The notes under the pieces: model-generated
The model's database searches: none
What the model was told of the DNA's origin: nothing
What the model saw: only the letters and a program-made list of their open reading frames with translations
Program-made: the position numbers and the translations under genes
NCBI GenBank assembly: GCA_021531865.1
Contig: JAFBIW010000006.1
Coordinates: 1-64,000, forward strand
Direction of reading: 5' to 3'
DNA from: Butyricicoccus pullicaecorum
GTDB taxonomy: Bacteria; Bacillota; Clostridia; Oscillospirales; Butyricicoccaceae
DNA: 64,000 bases
In this document: positions 7,993 to 16,426 of the stretch, piece by piece
Layout of the letters: each line of letters starts with the position of its first letter
Numbering within the stretch: the first letter of the stretch is position 1

Positions 7993-8843
7993 TACTGCTG
8001 AACCTCCTTCGAACGGGTAGCGCGAAGCTGGCAGAACGAAATGACGAGCACGAGGATGCAGAACAGGACGGCCTTGGCCTGACCGTAGCCCTTCCACTGG
8101 GCGCCCGCGCGGCCGTAGAAGGTCTGGTAAATGTTCAGCGCGAGCATCTCGGTCTTGTGCGCCGGGTCGCCGCCGGTCAGCGCGAGGTTCTGGTCAAACA
8201 GCTTGAAGCCGTTCGTCAGGCTCAGGAAGGTGCAGATCGTGATGGACGGCATGAGGTTGGGCAGCTTGACCTTCCAGAGGATCTGCCGCTCGGTCGCGCC
8301 GTCGATGCGTGCGGCCTCGAGATAGTCACCCGGGATGGATTGCAGACCCGCGATGTAAATGATCATCATATAGCCGATCTGCTGCCAGCACATCAGGATG
8401 ACGAGACCGACGAAGCCGTAGGGCGCGTGCAGGGAGAGCAGGGGCTTGCCCAGCAGGGTCAGCACGCAGTTGAAGAGGATCTGCCAGATGTAGCCCAGCA
8501 CGATGCCGCCGATCAGGTTGGGCATGAAGAAGACCGAACGGAAGATGTTCGTGCCCTTGATCTCGCGGGTCAGCGCCAGCGCGATGGCCAGCGCGGCCAG
8601 ATTGATGCAGATGGTGGAAACGACCGTAAACAGCGCGGTGAACCAGAAGGCGTGCAGGAAGTCCGGCTCGGTCAGCGCGAAGATGTAGTTCTTCAGGCCG
8701 TTGAAGGTGGCGCGGTCGATCGTAATAAATTTACAGAAGGACAGGTACAGGCCCTGTAAAAAGGGCCAGATAAAGCCGATCACAAACGCTGCGAAGGTGG
8801 GCAGGACGAAGAACGGCCAATATTTTTTTAACGCTTTTTCCAT
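7992..8843 (-). CDS. Carbohydrate ABC transporter permease (MalF/MsmF type)
   Basis: 283 residues, six predicted membrane helices. The EAA loop LEAARIDGATERQILWKVKLP (around residue 195) marks it as a binding-protein-dependent sugar permease. It lacks the long periplasmic loop of enteric MalF, as in MsmF of Gram-positives. It follows the binding-protein gene after an 85-base gap that holds a terminator-like hairpin, so it is probably made in smaller amounts than the binding protein. Confidence 0.92.
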   Translation of the reverse strand: MEKALKKYWPFFVLPTFAAFVIGFIWPFLQGLYLSFCKFITIDRATFNGLKNYIFALTEPDFLHAFWFTALFTVVSTICINLAALAIALALTREIKGTNIFRSVFFMPNLIGGIVLGYIWQILFNCVLTLLGKPLLSLHAPYGFVGLVILMCWQQIGYMMIIYIAGLQSIPGDYLEAARIDGATERQILWKVKLPNLMPSITICTFLSLTNGFKLFDQNLALTGGDPAHKTEMLALNIYQTFYGRAGAQWKGYGQAKAVLFCILVLVISFCQLRATRSKEVQQ

Positions 8844-8874
8844 AGAATGGCCTCCGCTTTCTCAATTTTCAGAT

Positions 8875-8910
8875 AAAAAAGGCGGGGCGGGCGGCTACGC
8901 CCACCCCGTC
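8875..8910 (-). terminator. Intra-operon hairpin between binding protein and permeases
   Basis: GGGGCGGGCG pairs with CGCCCACCCC around a GCTA loop. On the minus strand it is followed by six U. It lies inside the operon, so partial read-through would give more binding protein than permease. Confidence 0.75.
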
Positions 8911-8928
8911 TGTTTCTGTGCGGGAAAA

Positions 8929-10260
8929 TCAGCCGTTCAGCGCGGCATATTCGCTTGCCCAGCCGTCGACGAACTGCGTCTTGACGTCGTCCCAGCTGCC
9001 GGTACCGGCCGCGTAAGCTGTCAGAACGGAAGCCAGCTCATCCTTCCAGGTCTGGGAGGGGATGGTCAGGAACGCCCACGAGATCGGGGTCTTGCCGGCT
9101 GCGCTGTAAGCCGCATCCTGACGAACGAAGAGGTTGGGAGACTCCTGCGCGCCCTTGAAGGGGATGACGAAGCCCATGTCGTCCGCCATGGCCTTGGTGC
9201 CGGTCTCAGAGGTGACGCACCAGTACATGAAGTCGAGGGTCGCCTGAATGTCCTCTTCCTTGGCCGCACCATTGACGCACCAGTAGTTCTCGGTGCCGTC
9301 GCACAGGCCCTGATTGGCCTCGTCGCCTACGCCGATATAGATCGGGATCATCGCCAGATCGTCATCGGTGAACGGCTTGCCCTCGCCGACGAGGTTGCTG
9401 TACTCCCAGGAGCCGTTCTGATAGAAGACGGCCTCGCCCGCGAGGAACTCATTGCGGGAGTCGTCGCCCGTCTTGCCGGCCAGCGCGGCAGGCTCACAGG
9501 TCGAATTGTTGATGTACAGATCGAAGATGGCCTTGTAGTTGTCCAGATACTTGCCCTCGATCGTCTCGGAAACGCCGACGCCCTTGTCCTGATACTCGAA
9601 GTAGATCGGCATATTGGCCAGATGGGTCTGGTAGCGCCAGTTGGAGGAGCCGTCCATACCGGCAGACGAGAAGGCCGCGAAGCCCAGCTCATTCTTGCGG
9701 GTGGTGATGTCCTCGGCGACCTTCTTCAGATCGTCAAAGGAGTCGATGTCCTCGACCGCGTAACCGGCCTTGGCCAGCAGAGTCTTGTTGGTGATGATGC
9801 CGTAGGACTCGTTGACGTAGGGGATCGCCAGAATCTGATCGCCGTCCTTCAGGGCGAAGCTCTCCGAAGCCAGCTCACCCATGACGTCCGTACCGGTCAG
9901 GTCATAGCAGTAATCCTTCCAGTTCGACAGGCCGACCGGGCCGTTAACCTGGAACAGGGTCGGCGGGGTGCTCTTGGCCATCTCGCTCATGAGCTGCTGC
10001 TCATAGGTGTTGGAGGCCGCGGTGACGACGGTGACCGGAACGCCGGTCTCCTCGGTGTAGGCCTTGGCCAGCGCCTGCCAGGCGTCGTCCGCCTCAGGCT
10101 TGAAGTTCAGGTAGTAGACCGCACCGGACGCGCCGGACGCGGACGCGCCGCTGTCAGCCGCGCCGGAGGACGCGGGCGCGCTCGAATTGCCACCGCCGCA
10201 GGCGGTCAGCATACCGGCGCATACTGTGAGGGAAAGCAAACGTGCAACTGTTTTTTTCAT
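8929..10260 (-). CDS. Carbohydrate ABC transporter substrate-binding lipoprotein
   Basis: 443 residues. A lipoprotein signal MKKTVARLLSLTVCAGMLTAC with the lipobox LTAC and then a Ser/Ala-rich linker anchors it outside the membrane. The body is a family-1 solute-binding protein (MalE/MsmE type), with features such as EADDAWQALAKAYTEETGV and FLAGEAVFYQNGSWEY. The ATG at 10260 has AAAGGAG upstream; the reading frame extends further but without a ribosome site. First gene of the transporter, 71 bases from the LacI gene; with malQ nearby, maltodextrin is the most likely ligand. Confidence 0.93.
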   Translation of the reverse strand: MKKTVARLLSLTVCAGMLTACGGGNSSAPASSGAADSGASASGASGAVYYLNFKPEADDAWQALAKAYTEETGVPVTVVTAASNTYEQQLMSEMAKSTPPTLFQVNGPVGLSNWKDYCYDLTGTDVMGELASESFALKDGDQILAIPYVNESYGIITNKTLLAKAGYAVEDIDSFDDLKKVAEDITTRKNELGFAAFSSAGMDGSSNWRYQTHLANMPIYFEYQDKGVGVSETIEGKYLDNYKAIFDLYINNSTCEPAALAGKTGDDSRNEFLAGEAVFYQNGSWEYSNLVGEGKPFTDDDLAMIPIYIGVGDEANQGLCDGTENYWCVNGAAKEEDIQATLDFMYWCVTSETGTKAMADDMGFVIPFKGAQESPNLFVRQDAAYSAAGKTPISWAFLTIPSQTWKDELASVLTAYAAGTGSWDDVKTQFVDGWASEYAALNG

Positions 10261-10308
10261 ACAAACAACTCCTTTTTCTCTCAATATACCTTCCGTTTGC
10301 ATCTATTC

Positions 10309-10326
10309 TTACATCAAATGATGTAA
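10309..10326 (-). promoter_or_regulatory. Operator-like palindrome upstream of the sugar binding protein
   Basis: TTACATCAAATGATGTAA has 8-base arms around AA. It lies 49 bases upstream of the binding-protein start and just after the LacI gene stop, next to a TATATT -10-like element (about 10284-10289, minus strand). A plausible site for the adjacent LacI regulator. Confidence 0.5.
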
Positions 10327-10331
10327 AAATT

Positions 10332-11345
10332 CTAATTTGCGCGGCATACGCTGCCGCCGGCGCGCAGGGTGGTGTGCAGACGCACATGGCGGTTGCCCGC
10401 CCGGCCCTCGACCATGTCCAGCAGAATGCGGACGGCTTCCTCGCCCATCTCGTCCTGCGGCTGGATCAGGGTGGTCAATGTGGGGACGGTGTAGGTTGAC
10501 ATCTCGATGCCGTCGATCGCGATGATCGAGCAGTCCTCCGGGATGCGGCGGCCGCCGTCGTGCAGAGCCTTCATCGCGGCGATCGCCATGGAATCCGCGA
10601 TGACGAACAGGGCGGTGAAATCGGTCTTTCGTTCGAGCAGGCGGCGCACGCTGTCATAAGCGGCGGCCATGTCGAAGTCTCCGGTCTCGGCCACGAGCGC
10701 CGGGTCAAGCCGGATGCCGTGGTCGCCGAGCGCCTGACAGTAGCCGCGGTAGCGCAGCTCGCTGATCGAGTGATCCCGAATCGAGTCGAGCAGGACGGCG
10801 ATCCGCCGGTGTCCCTTGCGCAGCAGCACCTCGACCGCCCGCCGGGCTTCGGCCTGATCGTCGATCGAGACCGAGGAGTAATCGGTGTTCCCCAGACTGC
10901 CGAAGCTGTTCGTAAAGGAGCAGCAGACGTAAGGGATGTCGAGCGCGGCGGTCTGCTCGGGCGTGTAGTCGAAGCAGCCGCCCAGCAGGATCAGTCCGCG
11001 CAGCTTCTTGGCGCGGGCAAGGCTGGCCGCGGCCAGCAGCTCGTTTTCCTCGGTGTGAATCTGGTGCAGCACCAGCGTATAGCCTGCCCGGTTGACCGCC
11101 TGCTCCGCCGCGCGGATGACCGCCGTGAAGAACGGATTGCCCACGCCGCGCACCACCAGCCCGATGGCGTCCGACTGGGGACGCACGAGGTCACGCGCGC
11201 TGCTGTTCGGCACGTAATGCAGCTCCTGCACAGCGGCCATGACCCGGGCGCGGACAGCCTCGCTCACATCCGGATGGTCGTTGAGCACGCGGGAGACCGT
11301 GCTGACCGAAACGCCGCAGTACTCCGCAACATTTTTGATCGTCAT
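10332..11345 (-). CDS. LacI-family transcriptional regulator (maltodextrin module)
   Basis: 337 residues. N-terminal LacI headpiece MTIKNVAEYCGVSVSTVSRV with the hinge helix SARDLVRP at ~50-60, followed by a periplasmic-binding-type effector domain (IGLVVRGVGNPFF, VCCSF, IAIDGIEMS). I use the ATG at 11345 because GGGGAGG precedes it; the longer frame to 11498 lacks a ribosome site and does not start like a LacI protein. It is immediately upstream of the sugar transporter and malQ, so it is probably their maltose or maltodextrin-responsive repressor. Confidence 0.92.
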   Translation of the reverse strand: MTIKNVAEYCGVSVSTVSRVLNDHPDVSEAVRARVMAAVQELHYVPNSSARDLVRPQSDAIGLVVRGVGNPFFTAVIRAAEQAVNRAGYTLVLHQIHTEENELLAAASLARAKKLRGLILLGGCFDYTPEQTAALDIPYVCCSFTNSFGSLGNTDYSSVSIDDQAEARRAVEVLLRKGHRRIAVLLDSIRDHSISELRYRGYCQALGDHGIRLDPALVAETGDFDMAAAYDSVRRLLERKTDFTALFVIADSMAIAAMKALHDGGRRIPEDCSIIAIDGIEMSTYTVPTLTTLIQPQDEMGEEAVRILLDMVEGRAGNRHVRLHTTLRAGGSVCRAN

Positions 11346-11402
11346 ACGGTTTGCGCCTCCCCTCGGACACGGCCGTGACGCCGCTTCTCCAATCCACTCC
11401 GA

Positions 11403-11422
11403 AAACGATACCGGGAACGTTT
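11403..11422 (-). promoter_or_regulatory. LacI-type operator upstream of the lacI gene
   Basis: AAACGATACCGGGAACGTTT is an imperfect CG-centred palindrome with AAACG/CGTTT arms, about 58 bases upstream of the regulator start. It has the look of a LacI/CcpA-class site and could serve autoregulation or catabolite control. Confidence 0.45.
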
Positions 11423-11574
11423 CCAGTTTTATTATTTGTATTTTCACATAACTTGAAAGGATTGTCAACCGGGTCTTTCCATTTTCGTATACAAGCACAA
11501 AGGCATACCTTTTTGTATGTACATAATCCCCGAGCGATTCCCGGGAATTTTATCCCGCGAACCAAAAAAGCGCA

Positions 11575-11612
11575 GAAAAATACCCGATATCTGACCATTC
11601 GGATATCGGGTA
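11575..11612 (-). terminator. Terminator after the gntR gene
   Basis: TACCCGATATC pairs with GATATCGGGTA (11 bp); five U follow on the minus strand. It lies 30 bases beyond the GntR stop. Confidence 0.8.
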
Positions 11613-11641
11613 CGGTTCTTATTTTTTGCAGCGCAAACTGG

Positions 11642-12292
11642 TTATGAGAAGAAGCGCTCGTCCACATGCTGCAAATGGGCGCGGATCGCCTCCTCGGCGC
11701 GTGCGTAGTCCCGCGCGGAAAGGGCATCCAGAATTTCGCGGTGCTCGTTCCCGGCCTGCGTGGTGTGCCGTTCAAGCGTGCCGACCAAGGTATGAAACCG
11801 CTTGACGATCAGATTGCTGCGCTCGACCAGATCGACCAGAAAGCTATTGCCCGAAAGCTGCGCGAGCATCACATGAAAGGCGTAATCCTGATCGAGAAAG
11901 GCCGCGCCGTCGCCTGCCTCGGCCGCCGCGCACTGCTTTTCGTTGCACTGACGCAGCCGCTCGAGCTGCCGTGCGCCCAGTCCGCCGTTCTGACCGATCA
12001 GCCGGGCGGAAAGCGGCTCAAGCTGGACGCGCACCGCGTTGACGTCGCGCACGTCCTGCTCGGTCACGTCCGAAACCACCAGCGTCTTCCCCTGCTGCCG
12101 GACGATCTCTTCATATAATAATCGCTGCAGCGCCGCGCGGATGGGCGTGCGGCTGATGCCGAGCATCTCGGCCAGCGCCTCCTCGGTCAGGGTCTCGCCC
12201 GGAGTCAGTTGATTGGAAATGATCGCCGCGCGGATGGCTTCGTAGGCCTGATCGGCCAGCGAGGGCTGCTTTTTCAAATTCTTGAGCGCCAT
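11642..12292 (-). CDS. GntR-family (FadR/FCD) transcriptional regulator
   Basis: 216 residues. Winged-helix DNA-binding region at ~12-75 (AYEAIRAAIISNQLTPGE, then ALAEMLGISRTPIRAALQRL), followed by an all-helical FCD effector domain containing the metal/ligand positions DYAFHVMLAQLSGN and NEHREILDAL. FCD regulators bind short palindromes and respond to carboxylic or amino acids. AGGAGA precedes the ATG at 12292. Its promoter carries a TGTATACAGTATACA-like palindrome, and three more copies stand before nearby metabolic genes. I infer that it is the autoregulated repressor of the 12.3-21.4 kb cluster. Confidence 0.92.
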   Translation of the reverse strand: MALKNLKKQPSLADQAYEAIRAAIISNQLTPGETLTEEALAEMLGISRTPIRAALQRLLYEEIVRQQGKTLVVSDVTEQDVRDVNAVRVQLEPLSARLIGQNGGLGARQLERLRQCNEKQCAAAEAGDGAAFLDQDYAFHVMLAQLSGNSFLVDLVERSNLIVKRFHTLVGTLERHTTQAGNEHREILDALSARDYARAEEAIRAHLQHVDERFFS

Positions 12293-12329
12293 ATCTGCCG
12301 TCTCCTGTCATTCAGAGATTACACATCTG

Positions 12330-12364
12330 GGATACAGTATACGGTGTGCCGCGCGAAAAGTCAA
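12330..12364 (-). promoter_or_regulatory. gntR promoter with overlapping GntR operator
   Basis: On the minus strand TTGACT (12359-12364), 17 bases, TATACT (12336-12341). The -10 lies inside GGATACAGTATACGG (12330-12344), a variant of the 15-base palindrome found at three other sites. This implies autorepression. Confidence 0.75.
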
Positions 12365-13299
12365 GCCAGACAGGCGGTGGCGGCCAGACTGACAAGCGGG
12401 ATGGTGACGACCGAGAGCGCGCTTGCGGCGCAGATGATCTGTGCGCCATAGGCCGCGTCCATGCCGAGCGCCGAGGTCATCAGCACGCCGGAGGCCGCCG
12501 AGGAACAGCTCGCGCACAGGGTCACGACCAGGGTGAGCGTTGCGCCCAGTGTGCCCCAGCCGGGCACGCCCAGCAGGATAAGCAGCCCGAGAAAGGCGAA
12601 CGGAATGACGACCATGCGCAGCAGCGCCGGGTACAGCACGCGCAGCCGCAGCAGCGCACGCGGGCGGCATTTTTCGAGGAACACACCGGTCACCATCATG
12701 GCAAGCGGCGTATTCAGGGAGGCCAGCGAGGCCAATAGATCGGCCGCAATGCCAGGCAGGGGCAGCCGCAGGAAATAAATCAGCGCGCCCGCCGCTGCGC
12801 CCAGCACACCCGGGTTGCAAATCGCCTTTCGCACAGAAATGCCCGACCGCCCCAGCAGGAGGGCGCGGCCATGCGTCCAAAGGAAGACATTGAACACGCC
12901 GACGAAGGCGCTGCCCAGAAAGACGCCCTCCTCCCCCAGCACGGCGCGCACCAGCGGGAACGCCATGAAGCCGCAGTTGGAGTAGACCGCGCTCAGACGG
13001 GCGATTGCCCGCGCGTCCACCTGCCCGCGCCGGATGAGAAGCTGCGCCAATCCGGCGGCCAGCAGGTGGAACAGCACGCCCAGCACGGCAGCCAGCACCA
13101 GCCCGCGTGCCTGCGTCCGGTCATAGGGCTGATAAAACGCGTCGATCAGCAGGGCAGGCGTGACAAAGCCCAGCAGGAATTTGCTCAATGCCTGCGCGAC
13201 CGCCTCCGAAAACCAGCCCAACCGGGCACAGGCCATGCCCACGCCGATGAGCAGCAGCATCAAAACGACCTGATGCAGGGTCAGCAACGCGGTCTCCAT
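12361..13299 (-). CDS. AEC-family transporter (auxin efflux carrier superfamily)
   Basis: 312 residues, about ten hydrophobic helices with the AEC-type halves (LLLIGVGMACARLGWFSEA at the N-terminus, GVLMTSALGMDAAYGAQ near the C-terminus). Bacterial members move malate, malonate, lactate, amino acids or other organic anions. The start overlaps the Fe-alcohol dehydrogenase stop as TGATG, so the two are one operon. In this context it may export an organic acid end product or import a substrate; direction and cargo are inference. Confidence 0.82.
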   Translation of the reverse strand: METALLTLHQVVLMLLLIGVGMACARLGWFSEAVAQALSKFLLGFVTPALLIDAFYQPYDRTQARGLVLAAVLGVLFHLLAAGLAQLLIRRGQVDARAIARLSAVYSNCGFMAFPLVRAVLGEEGVFLGSAFVGVFNVFLWTHGRALLLGRSGISVRKAICNPGVLGAAAGALIYFLRLPLPGIAADLLASLASLNTPLAMMVTGVFLEKCRPRALLRLRVLYPALLRMVVIPFAFLGLLILLGVPGWGTLGATLTLVVTLCASCSSAASGVLMTSALGMDAAYGAQIICAASALSVVTIPLVSLAATACLA

Positions 13300-14426
13300 C
13301 AGCCGCCGTAATAGGACGCACGCACGATGGGCGCAATGGTCTCGCGCGTCATCGGCACCGGATTGACCTTGGTCGAGCCGAGCATCGAGTTGTCAATCAG
13401 AATGGTTTCATCCCGCAGGAAATCGGCTTCCGGAATCCCCGCATCCTTCAGGCAGGCCGGGATGCCGACCGTCTCGGACAGGGCGCGCACCCGCTCGACC
13501 ACGTCGCCGCCCAGCGCAGCGGACAGGGTCGCAAGCTGCGCCGCGACCCACGGATCCTGCCGGTTGAAATCGAGCACATAGGGCAGGATGACTGCATTCG
13601 CAAGACCGTGTGCGGTATTGTAGCGGGCCGAAAAGGCGTGCGAAATGCCGTGCACCATACCCAGACCCGCGTTTGAAAACGCCATACCGGCCATGCAGGA
13701 ATATTCGTGCATCTTCTGCCGGCTTTCGAGGTCGCCCTCTGCCACCGAGCGCAGCAGCCACTGGAAAATGCCCTCGATCGCGCCGCGCGCGAGCAGGTCG
13801 GTGAAGGTGTCCTTGCTCCGGTTGGTATAACACTCGATCGCGTGGGTCAGCGCGTCCATACCGGTCTGCGCCGCGATGTGCGCGGGCAGAGAGCAGCAGA
13901 CCTCGCCGTCCAAAATCGCCAGATCGGGGCGGAGCGCCTCGGTCTTGATGGCCAGCTTCTGCCCCAGTTCGGGGAAGGTGATGACGGTCACATGGGTGAC
14001 CTCGCTGGCCGTGCCCGAGGTCGAGGGCACGGCGGCGAAGGCCGTGTGCGTCCGCTTAGCGGGCAGCGACGACGAGAAGACATTGTCAAAGTTCAGCTCG
14101 GGCCACTCGTAAAACAGCAGCATGGCCTTGGCCGCGTCGATCGGCGAGCCGCCGCCGATGGCGACGACCAGATCGGGTGCGTAGGCACGCATCTCAGCCA
14201 GACCGCGCTCGACCTCGTCCCGGGTCGGATTCGCGCCCACGCCGCTGTACACCGCGACCTCGCCCCGCTGGGAAAGCAGCGCTTTCGCGCGGTCGATCGT
14301 GCCGTTGCGGAACATGGACTGCCCGCCGGTCACGATCATGGCGCGGGTAAATTCCAGCTCGCCCAGCGCCCCCAGCGCGCCCGGCCCGGTCACAAGACGC
14401 TCGCCTGTCAGTCGAATTGATTTCAT
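13299..14426 (-). CDS. Iron-containing alcohol dehydrogenase
   Basis: 375 residues, full family length. NAD-binding GGGSPIDAAKAM (~95-105) and the metal-site segments DALTHAIE, GMVHGISHAF and NTAHGLANA with their Asp/His ligands are present. The family interconverts aldehydes and alcohols in anaerobes, including 4-hydroxybutyrate and 1,3-propanediol dehydrogenases. The gene has a near-consensus promoter overlapped by the GntR operator. Clustered with an omega-type aminotransferase, it could reduce the semialdehyde product to a hydroxy acid; this is inference. GGAGGG before the ATG at 14426 supports the start. Confidence 0.9.
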   Translation of the reverse strand: MKSIRLTGERLVTGPGALGALGELEFTRAMIVTGGQSMFRNGTIDRAKALLSQRGEVAVYSGVGANPTRDEVERGLAEMRAYAPDLVVAIGGGSPIDAAKAMLLFYEWPELNFDNVFSSSLPAKRTHTAFAAVPSTSGTASEVTHVTVITFPELGQKLAIKTEALRPDLAILDGEVCCSLPAHIAAQTGMDALTHAIECYTNRSKDTFTDLLARGAIEGIFQWLLRSVAEGDLESRQKMHEYSCMAGMAFSNAGLGMVHGISHAFSARYNTAHGLANAVILPYVLDFNRQDPWVAAQLATLSAALGGDVVERVRALSETVGIPACLKDAGIPEADFLRDETILIDNSMLGSTKVNPVPMTRETIAPIVRASYYGG

Positions 14427-14456
14427 ATTCTATCCCTCCGTTTTCGGATTGTATTT

Positions 14457-14499
14457 TGTATCCTGTATACAATATAGCGCACCGCGTTCGACCTGTCAA
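14457..14499 (-). promoter_or_regulatory. Promoter of the Fe-ADH/AEC operon with GntR operator
   Basis: TTGACA (14494-14499), 17 bases, TATATT (14471-14476) on the minus strand. The palindrome TGTATCCTGTATACA (14457-14471) begins at the end of the -10, where a bound repressor would block initiation. Confidence 0.8.
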
Positions 14500-14646
14500 C
14501 GGTTTCTTTTTTCAGCAAATAGAACAATTATACCTTGATTATATTGTTTATTGTTCCAATCAAAAACCGTGAAAAGTCGGGTTCCACAAAAAATCAACGG
14601 TTTGGATTGTGCAACTTGTGCAGATCGTGAATTTTCCAAAAACCGG

Positions 14647-14675
14647 TTGACAACGCCGTTTTCACAGCCTATAAT
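14647..14675 (+). promoter_or_regulatory. Consensus sigma-A promoter for amino-acid ABC operon
   Basis: TTGACA (14647-14652) and TATAAT (14670-14675) separated by exactly 17 bases. Transcription should begin near 14682, giving a leader of about 80 bases before the ATPase gene. Confidence 0.85.
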
Positions 14676-14688
14676 AAGCCCATCAACC

Positions 14689-14733
14689 AGAGACAGGGAC
14701 GTCCGGAGCGGACGCTTCTGTCTCTTTTCTTTT
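14689..14733 (+). terminator. Terminator-like hairpin in the ABC operon leader (attenuator candidate)
   Basis: Outer stem AGAGACAG/CTGTCTCT and inner stem CGTCCG/CGGACG, loop GAG, then TTTCTTTT. It stands directly after the predicted transcription start and 30 bases before the ATPase start, so it can only act on this operon. No anti-terminator arm is obvious in the short leader. Confidence 0.7.
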
Positions 14734-14762
14734 ATCCCGATCATACAGGAGGGAATCCGATT

Positions 14763-15581
14763 ATGGCCGCGCATACCATGCAAATTTCACGCTTCACCAA
14801 AAAGCAGCTTGCGCTGTACGGTGCGCCGCCGCGCACCTTCAACCCCAACACCGACCCGCTGATCACCGTGCTCGATCTGCACAAGCGGTTCAAGAATCTG
14901 GAGGTGCTCAAGGGCGTCGAGCTTTATGTCAAGAAGGGCGATGTCGTCGTCCTCATCGGGCCGTCCGGCTCGGGTAAATCCACGCTTCTGCGCTGCATCA
15001 ACCGGCTGGAGACCATCCAGGGCGGCGACGTCCTCTTTGAGGGCAACAGCATCACCCGCGGCCCGGTCGATCTCAACGGCATCCGCCAGCGCATTGGCAT
15101 GGTGTTCCAGCATTTCAACCTCTTCCCCCACTTAACGGTTCAGGAAAACATCACGCTGGGCCCGCGCTATCTGCGCAAGATGCCGACGGACGAAGCCAAC
15201 GCGCTGGCTGAGCGCCTGCTCACCCGGGTCGGTCTGGCGGACAAGAAGGATGCCTATCCCAGCCAGCTCTCGGGCGGCCAGAAGCAGCGTATCGCGATTG
15301 CCCGCGCCCTGGCGATGGAGCCCGACGTCATGCTGTTCGACGAGCCGACCTCGGCGCTCGACCCTGAGATGGTCGGCGAGGTGCTTGAGGTCATGAAGGA
15401 TCTGGCCCGGGACGGCATGACCATGATCATCGTCACCCACGAAATGGGCTTCGCCCGCGAGGTCGCCAGCAAGGTCGTTTTCATGGCCGACGGCATCATT
15501 CAGGAATCGGGCACGCCGGAGAAGCTGTTCACGCATCCGAAGAACGAACGTCTCATCAGCTTTCTCGGCAAGATTCTTTGA
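14763..15581 (+). CDS. Polar amino-acid ABC transporter ATPase (GlnQ type)
   Basis: 272 residues. Walker [10 protein letters not shown] (~62-70), Q-loop FQHFNLFPH, signature LSGGQKQR, Walker [16 protein letters not shown] and the switch His in IIVTHEMGF are all intact. The match is to GlnQ/HisP/ArtP ATPases. About 35 extra residues precede the usual N-terminus, and GGAGG before the ATG at 14763 supports this longer start. It heads an ATPase-permease-binding-protein set; the permease gene behind it has its own operator and promoter-like sequence. Confidence 0.95.
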   Translation: MAAHTMQISRFTKKQLALYGAPPRTFNPNTDPLITVLDLHKRFKNLEVLKGVELYVKKGDVVVLIGPSGSGKSTLLRCINRLETIQGGDVLFEGNSITRGPVDLNGIRQRIGMVFQHFNLFPHLTVQENITLGPRYLRKMPTDEANALAERLLTRVGLADKKDAYPSQLSGGQKQRIAIARALAMEPDVMLFDEPTSALDPEMVGEVLEVMKDLARDGMTMIIVTHEMGFAREVASKVVFMADGIIQESGTPEKLFTHPKNERLISFLGKIL

Positions 15582-15605
15582 CCCCATTTATGTATACAGT
15601 ATACA
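15578..15605 (+). promoter_or_regulatory. Promoter-like element with perfect GntR operator before the permease
   Basis: TTGACC (15578-15583), 16 bases, TATACA (15600-15605). The -10 is the right half of the perfect palindrome TGTATACAGTATACA (15591-15605), ten bases past the ATPase stop. Confidence 0.7.
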
Positions 15606-15635
15606 TTTTAAGGGGCAGAAAACAGGAGGGATACT

Positions 15636-16343
15636 ATGGACTTCAATACATGGCTGACCGGTATTTGCCAGTTTTTGAGCAAATATTCGGCGCTGTTTCT
15701 GGGCGGTGTGAAAAATACGCTGCTGCTTTCCCTGACTGCGGGCGTGCTGAGCATTCTGGTCGGCGGCGCACTGTGCTTCCTGCGCATGAGCCGCATCGCA
15801 CCGCTGCGCTGGATCGCCAACATCTGGATCGAATTCGTGCGCGGCACACCCGTGCTCGTGCAGATCATGATGATCTACTACGGCCTGCCGATGATCGGCG
15901 TGCAGCTCCCCGTTCCCGCTTTTCTGGGCAACGCGGGCGAACGCGCGATGTACGGTATTCTGGCGCTGACCATCAACTCGGGCGGCTACATCTGTGAGAT
16001 CATCCGTTCGGGCATCCAGTCGGTCGACCGTGGCCAGATGGAAGCCGCGCGGTCGCTCGGCTTCGGCTCGATACGGTCAATGCTGATGATCGTTATGCCG
16101 CAGGCGATCAAGAACATCCTGCCGAACTTCGGCAATGAGTTCGCAAACCTCATCAAGGCTTCCTCGCAGGTCATGATCATCGGCGTGGGCGAGCTGATGT
16201 TCTCCTACAACACGATCAGCGGCACCAGCGGCCGCGCGTTCCTCCCGCTGATCGTCATCGCGCTTCTGTATTTCGCAATGACCTTCACGGTCGGCTTGGG
16301 CGTGCGCGCGCTCGAGCGGCACTTCCGCCGGAGCGAACGCTGA
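15636..16343 (+). CDS. Polar amino-acid ABC transporter permease
   Basis: 235 residues with about five membrane segments. Family features are GVKNTLLLSLTAGVLSILVG near the N-terminus, EFVRGTPVLVQIMMIYYGLP, and the EAA loop MEAARSLGFGSIRSML (near residue 135). AGGAGG precedes the ATG at 15636. A single permease implies a homodimeric pore, as in GlnP-type importers. It sits between its ATPase and binding protein, and a GntR operator lies 31 bases upstream. Confidence 0.94.
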   Translation: MDFNTWLTGICQFLSKYSALFLGGVKNTLLLSLTAGVLSILVGGALCFLRMSRIAPLRWIANIWIEFVRGTPVLVQIMMIYYGLPMIGVQLPVPAFLGNAGERAMYGILALTINSGGYICEIIRSGIQSVDRGQMEAARSLGFGSIRSMLMIVMPQAIKNILPNFGNEFANLIKASSQVMIIGVGELMFSYNTISGTSGRAFLPLIVIALLYFAMTFTVGLGVRALERHFRRSER

Positions 16344-16426
16344 GCGTTCCCGGCTCCATTCTATGGCTCAATCATATTTCATTATTGATAGAAACACCTT
16401 GTTTCACTACAAAGGAGGCAATTAAA

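Noticed and set aside
14689-14733. T-box leader for the amino-acid ABC operon
   Set aside because: The leader is about 80 bases, without Stem I, AG-bulge or the UGGN T-box sequence.
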